Part shown: one piece after another, positions 8,446-16,140 of the stretch
Numbering within the stretch: the first letter of the stretch is position 1
How the letters are laid out: the number at the start of each line of letters is the position of its first letter
Assembly: GCA_002424605.1 (NCBI GenBank)
Contig: DIKQ01000005.1
Span: 124,001 to 188,000, forward strand
Direction of reading: 5' to 3'
Origin: Cloacimonetes bacterium UBA5614
GTDB lineage: Bacteria; Cloacimonadota; Cloacimonadia; Cloacimonadales; Cloacimonadaceae
DNA: 64,000 nucleotides
Translations under genes and position numbers: made by a program
Notes under the pieces: model-generated
Seen by the model: only the letters and a program-made list of their open reading frames with translations
The model's database searches: none
What the model was told of the DNA's origin: nothing

Positions 8446-8538
8446 ATGCAAAAGAACAGCGCTTTTGTTATTGTAATTGTAGGTCAGCTATTGCCATATC
8501 GTGATATATGTCCCCTTTTTACCTGCTGTAAAGGTTAA
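8446..8538 (+). CDS. Possible 30-aa leader ORF
   Basis: An ATG at 8446 preceded by a strong Shine-Dalgarno (GAGGAGAG, 8433-8440) opens a 30-codon frame that stops at 8536-8538, one base before the ATG of the glycosyltransferase. The peptide is hydrophobic in the middle (FVIVIVGQLL) and Cys-rich at the end (FTCCKG). The placement suggests translational coupling or a regulatory leader rather than a functional protein. The alternative is that the strong ribosome site serves a longer product through a start not recognised here. No homologue is known to me. Confidence 0.4.
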   Translation: MQKNSAFVIVIVGQLLPYRDICPLFTCCKG

Positions 8539-8539
8539 T

Positions 8540-10930
8540 ATGAAGAAGATTTTGTTTATCGATGTTCCCTTTGCTGATGCATCCGACCGGGATAACCAGC
8601 GCAGCAGCTTTATATGGGAAGTACTTAGCCGCAATTTTGATGCTGACCTGCTGCTGGTCAAAACCAGGGATTACCTTACGAAAAACACACCTGAACACAA
8701 AGGATATGAGCAGCTTTTCACCCTGGCGGTTTCTAATCCTGCTCCTTTTCACCCTCAGGCAATCTACAACTTTTCACAGGAAAACCTGGATAAATTTTCC
8801 CAGATTCTGGTTTCAAAGCGTTATGAGTACATCTTTGTCCGTCGCCTGCGTTGCGCCAGACTCATACAGACAGCAGAAAAGACATTGCCTGATTGCAGAA
8901 TCCAGCTTGATATTGATGCACTCCCCTCTGAGACTGCCCTTGCCGCCTGGAGACTCAATCCCACCTGGAAAAATAAAAAAGCCCAGTTTGACTATATGAC
9001 GCTAAGAAGCCTTGAAAAAAGTCTATTCAGCAAAAACCACCATTTTTCTTTTACAGGTAAAGCGTTAATGCGAAAAGCCATGAATACGGCAGGCATGAGG
9101 GAGGACAGTCCCAATTTCAGTAGTCTGCCCAATCCCCTGCCCAAAACTAAGCCTGCCTCATTACAGGATCTAACTGATGACAGGCAAAAAACCCTGCTGG
9201 CTGATAAATTTATCCTGTTTTACGGCAACCTGTGCTCAGAGGAGAATCTGGACGCATTCCTCTACCTGGCAAAGGATATCTATCCTCGTATCTCACGTAA
9301 ACTGCAGGAAAAAGACATCAAGCTTTACATAGTGGGAGACAATCCCCAGAAGCTCCATGAAACCTTTTCCGGAGGCAGAATCAAGCTGATCGGACCCGTT
9401 GATAATCTGCAGGCTTTTATCAAGGCAAGTCTCTTTGTGGTTTTACCGCTCCGGCAATCTACAGCGGATACAAACCGGATTCTGGAGGCAGCCCTTTTGC
9501 AGAAAGCAGTCCTTACTACCTCCAAAACTGTTGCTGACCTGGATTTAAGTGTTGAAGACATTGGTATTGAAGATAATGTGGAAGGCTTTTGCGAACGCCT
9601 GACCCGCATGCTGCAAAAAACAGGCGAAACCATTGATATGGGCAAACTCCTACATGATAAAATCACAGGATTATATGACAAGGAAAGCATAGAGAAGCAG
9701 CTCCTGCAACAACTGGAGAACCTCCCTCTGGAATCTGCCTCTGGCAAAGCAGCTTCCGGACTTAAGATAGCTATCTTTTCGAACAACTTCTGGCCTGAGA
9801 CAGACAAGCTCAGCTGCCACGTGCTCAACATGGCAAAAAAACTGGCGGAAACTAACGATGTGACTGTATTTTGCCCCCGCCGCATGTTTGCTCCCAAACG
9901 TGAAACCATAGACAACATAAACGTAGTACGCCTGTTCGATATCCACAATTATTCCGCCAAAGGCTCAAATGCCGGCTCCAAAACGCTTTGCCCCGAGCTC
10001 TTTTTCCGGATTTTGAAGCAGGATTTCAATATAGTCCAGTTTTATCCCGGCTTTGACAGCAATTATGTCATGGCATTTTTGGCGGCAAAAATAAAGGAAG
10101 TCCCCGTAGTCCTCAACCTCATAGACTTTCAGGATTATGAACAGATTGTCAAAGAGAGCGGTACTGCCTCGCAGGACATCATCAGGAATATTGAGCTTGG
10201 CTGGCTGGAGAAAACCATTCTCAAAAACACGGATTTCCTGTTTACCGTTACAGAAAAAGAATATTCTTTCTTCCGTAAGCTGCATGAGCAGGTGGAGCAT
10301 ATTCCTCTGCCTGTGCTGTTCGGAGAGGAAAGCGCAGATCTGCCGCAAGTGTTGGAAAAGACCGGCTTTCCTGAAGATGCCTTCATCTTTTTATGCGTGG
10401 GCAAGATAGAATTCCTGAAGGGGCAGGACTTACTGCTGAAGGCTTTCATCAAGGCTCTTCCCTCTTTGCCCAAAGCAAAGCTGGTCTTCATTGGCAAGAC
10501 TGATTCCGAGCCTGATTTCTTTGAAGACCTAGAAGCCATTGTCAGCCGTGAAGCCCTGCACGAAGAAGTTCTCTTCACCGGAGAGGTGGATCGTGAGGAG
10601 GCCCTTGCCTGGCTGCAGGCGTCTGATATTCACGTCATTCCTGCCCGGTTTATGCATATAGGCAATGTGGTCGTGGATAGCTGGGCAACGGGTACACCCG
10701 TACTGCAGAGCGACGCTGTGGACCCCAATCTGGTGATTGACGGTTTCAATGGCTACCTGTTCCGTACAGAAGATGTGGAAGACCTGGCTCAGCAGATGCA
10801 GAGAGCTTACAATAACAAGGCAGGGTTAGCAGAACTGGGAGAGCACGGAAAGGCTTTGGTAGACGATAAGTATTCCTTTGATTACCTGTTAAAGCGCTAT
10901 CTTCACACATATAAACAATTGACATTGTGA
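8540..10930 (+). CDS. Tandem-domain GT-B glycosyltransferase
   Basis: The 796-residue protein is two GT4-like glycosyltransferases fused end to end. The first half (about 1-400) starts MKKILFIDVPFADA and carries a nucleotide-sugar fold around FILFYGNLCSEENLDAF. The second (about 410-796) restarts with LKIAIFSNNFWPETDKLS, then has the glycine-rich phosphate region near 'CVGKIEFLKGQDLLLKAF' and the C-terminal acceptor motif around DAVDPNLVIDGFNGYLF. The substrate is unknown; cell-surface glycan assembly is likely. The ATG at 8540 with AAAGG upstream is preferred over a GTG 39 bases earlier. It follows the possible leader ORF by one base. Confidence 0.85.
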   Translation: MKKILFIDVPFADASDRDNQRSSFIWEVLSRNFDADLLLVKTRDYLTKNTPEHKGYEQLFTLAVSNPAPFHPQAIYNFSQENLDKFSQILVSKRYEYIFVRRLRCARLIQTAEKTLPDCRIQLDIDALPSETALAAWRLNPTWKNKKAQFDYMTLRSLEKSLFSKNHHFSFTGKALMRKAMNTAGMREDSPNFSSLPNPLPKTKPASLQDLTDDRQKTLLADKFILFYGNLCSEENLDAFLYLAKDIYPRISRKLQEKDIKLYIVGDNPQKLHETFSGGRIKLIGPVDNLQAFIKASLFVVLPLRQSTADTNRILEAALLQKAVLTTSKTVADLDLSVEDIGIEDNVEGFCERLTRMLQKTGETIDMGKLLHDKITGLYDKESIEKQLLQQLENLPLESASGKAASGLKIAIFSNNFWPETDKLSCHVLNMAKKLAETNDVTVFCPRRMFAPKRETIDNINVVRLFDIHNYSAKGSNAGSKTLCPELFFRILKQDFNIVQFYPGFDSNYVMAFLAAKIKEVPVVLNLIDFQDYEQIVKESGTASQDIIRNIELGWLEKTILKNTDFLFTVTEKEYSFFRKLHEQVEHIPLPVLFGEESADLPQVLEKTGFPEDAFIFLCVGKIEFLKGQDLLLKAFIKALPSLPKAKLVFIGKTDSEPDFFEDLEAIVSREALHEEVLFTGEVDREEALAWLQASDIHVIPARFMHIGNVVVDSWATGTPVLQSDAVDPNLVIDGFNGYLFRTEDVEDLAQQMQRAYNNKAGLAELGEHGKALVDDKYSFDYLLKRYLHTYKQLTL

Positions 10931-10993
10931 ACGGGTTTTATTAGTTAGTTTTTATATTAGTTTTTGTAAGGGATTTGATAAAAGAGGTGAGAT

Positions 10994-11326
10994 ATGACCC
11001 TTGATTTTTACGAAAAAAACAATGCCGGGATACTGGAAATAAAGGGAAGACTGGATGCTTTCAGTGCTCCTGACCTGAAGAATGTGTTTGAACAAATGAT
11101 TGGCAGGACCCCCAACATCGTTTTTGATATGAAAGGCTGTGAGTTTATAGACAGCACCGGCCTGGGCATGATTGTTGCCTGCCTCAAATCCGCTTCCCAG
11201 GCTGGAGGCGACATCCGGCTTGCCAACATCCAGGATAAGCCCAAAATGGTGTTTGATATCACCCGCGCTTACAAGATTTTCCAGTTCTTTGACAGTGCAG
11301 ATGCTGCCGTAAACAGTTACGATTAG
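10994..11326 (+). CDS. STAS-domain anti-sigma factor antagonist-like protein
   Basis: The 110-residue protein is a single STAS domain of the SpoIIAA/RsbV type. These bind an anti-sigma kinase and are switched by Ser phosphorylation. The diagnostic stretch CEFIDSTGLGMIVA has the expected phosphorylatable Ser54 after Asp53. GAGGTGA precedes the ATG. No anti-sigma kinase or phosphatase gene is adjacent, so its partner must be encoded elsewhere. It may share a transcript with the glycosyltransferase upstream and udk downstream. Confidence 0.88.
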   Translation: MTLDFYEKNNAGILEIKGRLDAFSAPDLKNVFEQMIGRTPNIVFDMKGCEFIDSTGLGMIVACLKSASQAGGDIRLANIQDKPKMVFDITRAYKIFQFFDSADAAVNSYD

Positions 11327-11353
11327 TTAATATACACTTCCCTGTTTCAATAA

Positions 11354-12001
11354 ATGCAGCAAACAGACACAGAACGCGCTAAAGCTCATCTGATACTAAT
11401 CGGTGGTGGCACCTGTTCCGGGAAGACCACCATAGCCAAAGCTATCGGAAGGAAAATCGGCGACACAGGAATTTCCATCATTTCCCATGATAACTATTAT
11501 CTTGACCTTAGCCACCTGCCCCCTGAGGAATCCACTAATATCAATTTTGACCATCCGGACGCCATTGACCACGAGTATCTGCTCTCGGACGTGCGTAAAA
11601 TGCTGAGCGGTAAGGCAGTGCGGATTCCGGACTATGACTTTATCACTTTTAAAAGAACCGAGGGCACTACTTATGTGGACAAGGCGGAAGTGATTATCCT
11701 GGAAGGGATTTTTGCCCTCTACTATGCCCGACTGCTGGGTCTGGCAGACTTGAAAATCTATGTTGATACTGATGCGGATTTGCGCTTGTCACGCAGGATT
11801 CAGAGGGATATCCAGGACCGTGGCTATGAAGTGAGGACTGTCCTGCAGAAGTATAATGAGACAGTCAAACCGATGCACGAGGCTTTCATTGAACCCACCA
11901 AGAAAAACGCCGATTTCATCGTACCGGGTGAACGTGAATATGACAGGGTGCTCAGCATGCTCAAAAGCTACCTGAAATACGAGCTTATCAACAAAGGTTA
12001 G
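11354..12001 (+). CDS. udk: Uridine kinase
   Basis: Udk phosphorylates uridine and cytidine with ATP or GTP for pyrimidine salvage. The P-loop GGTCSGKTT is at residues 18-26, followed by the substrate region SHDNYYLDLS and the FDHPDAID motif near residue 64, both typical for uridine kinases. The LID arginines appear in RLSRRIQRDIQDRG. The 215-residue length is normal. The ATG at 11354 has no good ribosome site, but no better start is in frame. The gene ends four bases from the convergent ATL gene. Confidence 0.93.
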   Translation: MQQTDTERAKAHLILIGGGTCSGKTTIAKAIGRKIGDTGISIISHDNYYLDLSHLPPEESTNINFDHPDAIDHEYLLSDVRKMLSGKAVRIPDYDFITFKRTEGTTYVDKAEVIILEGIFALYYARLLGLADLKIYVDTDADLRLSRRIQRDIQDRGYEVRTVLQKYNETVKPMHEAFIEPTKKNADFIVPGEREYDRVLSMLKSYLKYELINKG

Positions 12002-12005
12002 ACTT

Positions 12006-12314
12006 TTATAACTGACCTTCCGCTTTCCACCCGTATTTTTTCAAATCAACCTTAAACTCATCTGAACACAGGACTCCTTCCGCTTTCAGCAAAGCTTTCT
12101 GTTCCTCTGCCCCATTATACAGCGAAAGAGCGATCTCACCTTTGGCATTGATTACCCGGTGCCAGGGCAAATCATATTTGACAGAGCAGGTGTGCAGGAT
12201 GCGGACCACCTGCCTGGCTCCGTTGGGAAAGCCAGCCAGGCGCGCAATCTGTCCGTATGTGGCTACCCTGCCCCTGGGTATGCTTTTGATAAGGTCAATG
12301 ATTTCCTGCGTCAT
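12006..12314 (-). CDS. Alkyltransferase-like (ATL) DNA-binding protein
   Basis: A 102-residue protein with the fold of the C-terminal domain of O6-alkylguanine-DNA alkyltransferase. The active-site PCHR motif is replaced by PWHR (residues 50-53), the mark of ATL proteins: they bind alkylated guanine and hand the lesion to nucleotide excision repair instead of removing the alkyl group. The helix-turn-helix segment with Tyr20 and the Arg finger (GARQV, Arg34) is kept. An ATG at 12314 with GAGG five bases upstream is chosen over a TTG at 12329. Confidence 0.9.
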   Translation of the reverse strand: MTQEIIDLIKSIPRGRVATYGQIARLAGFPNGARQVVRILHTCSVKYDLPWHRVINAKGEIALSLYNGAEEQKALLKAEGVLCSDEFKVDLKKYGWKAEGQL

Positions 12315-12379
12315 GTTATCCTCATGCAATCAGTTAATCAGCTAAAACCAGTATTTTTGTCAACCTGATATTTACCTGT

Positions 12380-12465
12380 TGCCTGCCCGCATCGTGAAGG
12401 TATCGGGAACAAAGCTCCCGCATTGTCCTCGTATCCCTCCCATATCAGGCGGGATTCAGGGAGGT
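12380..12465. repeat. Palindromic intergenic repeat, family 1 copy B
   Basis: This copy shares the GGTATCG, AAAGCTCCCGCATTGT-like and TATC blocks with the repeat at 385-464, in the same order and orientation. Outer arms around CCTGCCCGC and GCGGGATTCAGG pair imperfectly. It lies between the ATL gene and the tRNA cluster. Confidence 0.5.
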
Positions 12466-12473
12466 AGTAAACC

Positions 12474-12487
12474 CGTAAATATTTACG
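12474..12487. promoter_or_regulatory. Perfect 14-bp palindrome upstream of tRNA promoter
   Basis: CGTAAATATTTACG is a perfect dyad 33 bases before the TTGACA of the tRNA cluster. It could be a protein-binding site; no regulator is implicated. Confidence 0.25.
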
Positions 12488-12520
12488 TGGGAAGGCATTT
12501 GAGCTGCGGTCTGATTTCCC

Positions 12521-12550
12521 TTGACACAAAAAGAGGGCATATTTTTATGG
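12521..12550 (+). promoter_or_regulatory. Promoter of the tRNA cluster
   Basis: TTGACA at 12521-12526 is followed at 18 bp by TTATGG (12545-12550), a weak -10. The first tRNA begins at 12561, so the geometry fits a promoter. tRNA-Asn has the same hexamer at a similar distance (about 40 bases). Confidence 0.55.
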
Positions 12551-12560
12551 CATACGGTGA

Positions 12561-12637
<77 letters not shown>

Positions 12638-12650
12638 ATTTTTTTTATGT

Positions 12651-12727
<77 letters not shown>

Positions 12728-12741
12728 TTAAAAAACCACGT

Positions 12742-12818
12742 GCGCCAGTAGCTCAGTAGGATAGAGCATTAGCCTTCTAAGCTGAGGGTCAGGGGTTCGA
12801 ATCCCTTCTGGCGTGCCA
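12742..12818 (+). tRNA. tRNA-Arg (TCT)
   Basis: A 77-base cloverleaf with encoded CCA. The anticodon stem TTAGC/GCTGA encloses the loop CTTCTAA, giving anticodon TCT for AGA/AGG. The acceptor pairs GCGCCAG with CTGGCGT. Confidence 0.92.
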
Positions 12819-12855
12819 TTAAAAATCAGATTACATATAGATGCTTTGCAATTGT

Positions 12856-12932
12856 GGTGGGTGTAGTTCAATTGGCAGAGCACCGGATTGTGGTTCCGGG
12901 CGTTGTGGGTTCGAGTCCCATCTCCCACCCCA
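12856..12932 (+). tRNA. tRNA-His (GTG)
   Basis: The anticodon stem CCGGA/TCCGG holds the loop TTGTGGT, anticodon GTG. An extra G at -1 opposite C73 is present, the identity element for HisRS. One T:T mismatch is seen in the acceptor stem (6:67). CCA is encoded. Confidence 0.92.
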
Positions 12933-12939
12933 TTTTATG

Positions 12940-12974
12940 CCGGATATCTTCGCAAAGGTATCCGGTTCTTTTTT
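12940..12974 (+). terminator. Terminator of the tRNA cluster
   Basis: CCGGATA (12940-12946) pairs with TATCCGG (12959-12965), followed by TTCTTTTTT. It ends at the stop of the convergent radical SAM gene. Confidence 0.8.
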
Positions 12975-14625
12975 AATACTGACTTTTATAGATGACCATC
13001 GCGTTCACACTGCCCTTGCAGGTGACGAAAACCGCCTTGGTATAGCCTTCCAGATATTCTTTGCAAAAGTCATTGGACGCTGCTGAAAACACGGTGAAGC
13101 GTTTCAGGTTCCAGTCCTCGTTCTGCCAGTATTCGCTTTTGAGCCAGTCCACTATTTCCAGATAATGCTCCTTGCGGAACTGCAGGGCTGTTTCACCTTT
13201 GAGTGAAGGCGGATACCAGGCTTCGCCTGCTTTGCGGCACCAGTCCCATTTCAGGGCATCCATCAGGTAAAGTTGCTCTTCCCCCTGCCAGTAGTGTTCA
13301 ATCCATCCCGCCATCCGCTCAAAGCGCTTGACCATATCAATGGAGTGCAACTGGTTATCGGAAGAGAGGTTTAGGGCCAGCAGCTCCGTCAGCGACTGAT
13401 ATGGTTCGCGCCAGACAACCCCTTTTTTCCAGACTGTCATAAAATCGCTTTTATTGTAATACTGGTTGATAATCTGCGAGATTTTCTCCAGATTCAGCAT
13501 ATCCTCAAAGGACAGGTCAGGAGTCTGCAGCACAGTATAAGGAGCCATGTCCTGCCACACAAAGCCCATTTCTGCTGCCGTTTTTGCCATTGCCGTTCCC
13601 TGCAGTACCTTCAGGAAACCGAGCTGCAGTTCGGTGGGCAGAACCCTGAGAACTTCGTTGATGGACTCAGTGATTTGCTGCCTGTTTTCGCCCGGCAAGC
13701 CGGCAATCAGGTCTGTATGCAGGGGGATGTGAGTCCGCTTGACCAATTCCAGCAGATTGGACCGGACCCTGTTCCAGTCCGAAGGACGCTCTATCCGGCT
13801 GAGGGTTTGGGGATGGACGCTTTGTATTCCCGCCTCAAACTGGATTCTGCCGGGCGGGGCACTTTCCAAAATGGCAAAATCCTGCTCTTCCAGCCAGTCG
13901 GGATGAATCTCAAAGTGGAAGGGAATATTGGTTTCCAGCTTGATTACATACTGCCAGATAGCTCTTGCCCATTCTCGTTTCTGGTTAAAGCTGCGGTCCA
14001 CGAATTTGATTACCTTGGGCAGCAGGGCAAGCAGTTTATCTATATCAGAATATACCCGTTGCAGAGAAAGCCAGTCCTGTTTTTCCTGGCGGGATGACAG
14101 GCAATAGATACATCTGCAGGCGCAGCCCCGGCTTGCTTCGTAATATAACATCCTGCCCCTGAGCTTTGCTTTGTCTGCTTCAATGTAAGGAAAATCAATC
14201 TGCTCCAGCGGAACAGCTTCACCCGGGATTACTTTATCCTCAGCAATAAAACGCTTCTCCGCCAGCTTCCGAAAGGCCTGCTCTCCGTAACCGCTAATCA
14301 GGATGTCAGGATTGAGGCTGTCCGCAGTTTTCCCATTATAGGTAATCTCCGGTCCTCCGGCAACTATCTTTACCCCTGGCAGCAGCTTGCGGATTTCTGG
14401 AATCAGTTGCTTCAGGTATTCCACGTTCCAGATATAGACGGAAAGACAAAGGATGTCCGGCTTTGCCCTGAAAATGGTTTCCAGGGCTTCAGACAGAGTC
14501 TGCTTCAGGGTCAGCTCGATGATTTCGGTCTCGTAATCAAGGTCTGCAATGCCATTTCTCAGGTAATGGAGCGCCAGGCAGGAATGGGTCCAGGAGGCAT
14601 TGACGGATAGCAGGATTATCTTCAA
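12973..14625 (-). CDS. B12-binding radical SAM protein, DUF4080 type
   Basis: The 550-residue protein has an N-terminal cobalamin-binding-like Rossmann domain (1-130, with VAGGPEITYN near 88), then a radical SAM core with Cys168-x3-Cys172-x2-Cys175 (in SRGCACRCIYC) to hold the 4Fe-4S cluster. The C-terminal 170 residues resemble the DUF4080 extension. Such proteins do methylations or rearrangements on unknown substrates. The start ATG is at 14625, overlapping the next gene's stop by four bases, so the two are coupled. Confidence 0.85.
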   Translation of the reverse strand: MKIILLSVNASWTHSCLALHYLRNGIADLDYETEIIELTLKQTLSEALETIFRAKPDILCLSVYIWNVEYLKQLIPEIRKLLPGVKIVAGGPEITYNGKTADSLNPDILISGYGEQAFRKLAEKRFIAEDKVIPGEAVPLEQIDFPYIEADKAKLRGRMLYYEASRGCACRCIYCLSSRQEKQDWLSLQRVYSDIDKLLALLPKVIKFVDRSFNQKREWARAIWQYVIKLETNIPFHFEIHPDWLEEQDFAILESAPPGRIQFEAGIQSVHPQTLSRIERPSDWNRVRSNLLELVKRTHIPLHTDLIAGLPGENRQQITESINEVLRVLPTELQLGFLKVLQGTAMAKTAAEMGFVWQDMAPYTVLQTPDLSFEDMLNLEKISQIINQYYNKSDFMTVWKKGVVWREPYQSLTELLALNLSSDNQLHSIDMVKRFERMAGWIEHYWQGEEQLYLMDALKWDWCRKAGEAWYPPSLKGETALQFRKEHYLEIVDWLKSEYWQNEDWNLKRFTVFSAASNDFCKEYLEGYTKAVFVTCKGSVNAMVIYKSQY

Positions 14626-15020
14626 TCTGCAATTACCCTGTAGCTGAGGAATTGCTGCATCAGCTTCTCATGTTTCTCATATCTTTTATGGACCCGGAAG
14701 TTGTTAAGCACGACAAGGGTGAACAGCAGGTTTCCAAATAGAAGCCCGGTATTCAGGGTGAGGGCCTCGCTCCACCAGTAAGAGATGAATACCCCCAAAA
14801 AGCTCAAAATGAGCACTTTGAACAAAATGATACCTGCCGGCAGCTTCAGTCTGCGGAATACCCAGCGGGCAATCGGATTGCGCTCCCGTTCGTAATGGTC
14901 CGGCTTCATCACCAGCCAGGTGGAATACCCGTCCAGAGTGTTCAGCACCAGAAACAGGACACAATTCACCAGCAGCAGTTTCCCGCTCATCATTACACTT
15001 AGGAAGTATCCGCTAAACAT
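14622..15020 (-). CDS. Small multi-pass membrane protein, DUF5658-like
   Basis: The 132-residue product has about three to four hydrophobic helices. The segment NTLDGYSTWLVM followed by ERNPIARW resembles the DUF5658 pattern (a 'D...T' helix then 'E.NP'). The function is unknown. The ATG at 15020 has GGAG seven bases before; an adjacent ATG at 15023 and a longer form from 15050 are alternatives. TTGACT at 15061-15066 on the minus strand is a likely -35. It is translationally coupled with the radical SAM gene. Confidence 0.65.
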   Translation of the reverse strand: MFSGYFLSVMMSGKLLLVNCVLFLVLNTLDGYSTWLVMKPDHYERERNPIARWVFRRLKLPAGIILFKVLILSFLGVFISYWWSEALTLNTGLLFGNLLFTLVVLNNFRVHKRYEKHEKLMQQFLSYRVIAD

Positions 15021-15165
15021 CATTAATCTCCGCTTGCAGTGAGATATCATGCTGCATATCAGTCAAGGAAAAGATGGTAGAAAACAAAATTGCTGCGTTT
15101 TTATTTGACAGCTTTTCACTGTGGAGTGATAGCAAAGATTATCAAGACCAAGAATTGGGGAGAAA

Positions 15166-16026
15166 ATGGATCTCATCTATTGCCTGAACAAAGCCCTGGA
15201 GCACATTGAGGGACACCTGCAGGATAAGCTGGAACTGGAAGATTTGGCAGACCTTGCCAACTACTCGCCCTGGCACTTTCACCGCCAGTTTACCGCAGTT
15301 ATCGGTTACCCGGTCAGCGATTACATCAGAAGGCGCCGTCTGAGTGTAGCTGCCCTGGAACTCATTTACACCTTCACACCCATCAGGGAAATCGCCGGAA
15401 AGTATTGCTTTGAATCGCAGGAAGCTTTTACCCGCGCTTTCAAAAGCTTTGCCGGCATCACTCCCGGGCAGTTCAGGAAGCAGAAAGGTCCGCTGGTCAG
15501 CTTTTCTCCCATCGAACTGACCCAATACGCCAAACACTTCAGAAAAGGAGATATCTTTATGACGCCACGTTTTGAACACAAAGACGCTTTTACCGTTGTA
15601 GGAATTGCCCGTCAATTCACCATGGCAAACAACACCATCCCTCAGCTATGGGATGACTTTAACCGCCGCGACAAGGAAATCAAGCATGCTCTGTATGATG
15701 CTGCCATCGGGGTCTGCTATTATGCGCCTGATTATCAGAAAGACAGCCTCTTTACCTATATGGCAGGCTGGATTGTCACCAAGGCCGAGGATATTCCGGA
15801 AGGCATGTCAGCGCATACCCTTCCTGCCTGTGACTATGCTGTCTTTGAACACAAAGGCGCTCTGGACACCCTGCAGAAGACCTATGATTACATCTTCCGC
15901 GAGTGGCTGCCGGCTTCGGAATATGAAATGGCAAAACAGGACGATTTTGAATTGTACGACGAAAGATTCAAATATGGGGCACCCGAATCCATCATGGAGA
16001 TCTGGATACCGGTAAGAAAGAAATAA
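15166..16026 (+). CDS. AraC-family regulator with GyrI-like effector domain
   Basis: The N-terminal 105 residues hold two helix-turn-helix units (about 23-45 and 71-95, ending SFAGITPGQFRKQ), as in Rob/SoxS-type AraC regulators. Residues 128-286 form a GyrI-like (SOUL/effector-binding) domain that usually binds small cationic or hydrophobic compounds. The total of 286 residues matches the Rob-like class. GGGGAG is four bases before the ATG, and TTGACA at 15105 is the likely -35. The target operon is unknown; the hairpin-expanded gene at 23624 encodes a related effector domain. Confidence 0.9.
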   Translation: MDLIYCLNKALEHIEGHLQDKLELEDLADLANYSPWHFHRQFTAVIGYPVSDYIRRRRLSVAALELIYTFTPIREIAGKYCFESQEAFTRAFKSFAGITPGQFRKQKGPLVSFSPIELTQYAKHFRKGDIFMTPRFEHKDAFTVVGIARQFTMANNTIPQLWDDFNRRDKEIKHALYDAAIGVCYYAPDYQKDSLFTYMAGWIVTKAEDIPEGMSAHTLPACDYAVFEHKGALDTLQKTYDYIFREWLPASEYEMAKQDDFELYDERFKYGAPESIMEIWIPVRKK

Positions 16027-16049
16027 AACTAGCACGACAAGAACACCTT

Positions 16050-16086
16050 GGAGAGAGTAGTGATATTGCGCTATTCTCTCCTTTTT
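16050..16086 (+). terminator. Terminator after the AraC-type regulator
   Basis: GGAGAGAGTAG (16050-16060) pairs with CTATTCTCTCC (16071-16081; one G:T), followed by a run of T. Confidence 0.8.
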
Positions 16087-16109
16087 GCTTTGCGAAGCTC
16101 AGATTTAGC

Positions 16110-16140
16110 TTGACTTCAGACACTGCCCTGATATGCTAAA
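16110..16140 (+). promoter_or_regulatory. Promoter overlapping the amidohydrolase start
   Basis: TTGACT (16110-16115) and TATGCT (16132-16137) are 16 bp apart. The -10 overlaps the ATG at 16133, so transcription would begin near 16145 where a second in-frame ATG lies. Confidence 0.4.

Noticed and set aside
12728..12928. A 66-codon minus-strand ORF over tRNA-Arg and tRNA-His
   Set aside because: It is made of tRNA sequence; such 'EGIRTPD'-type ORFs are a well-known artefact of tRNA genes.
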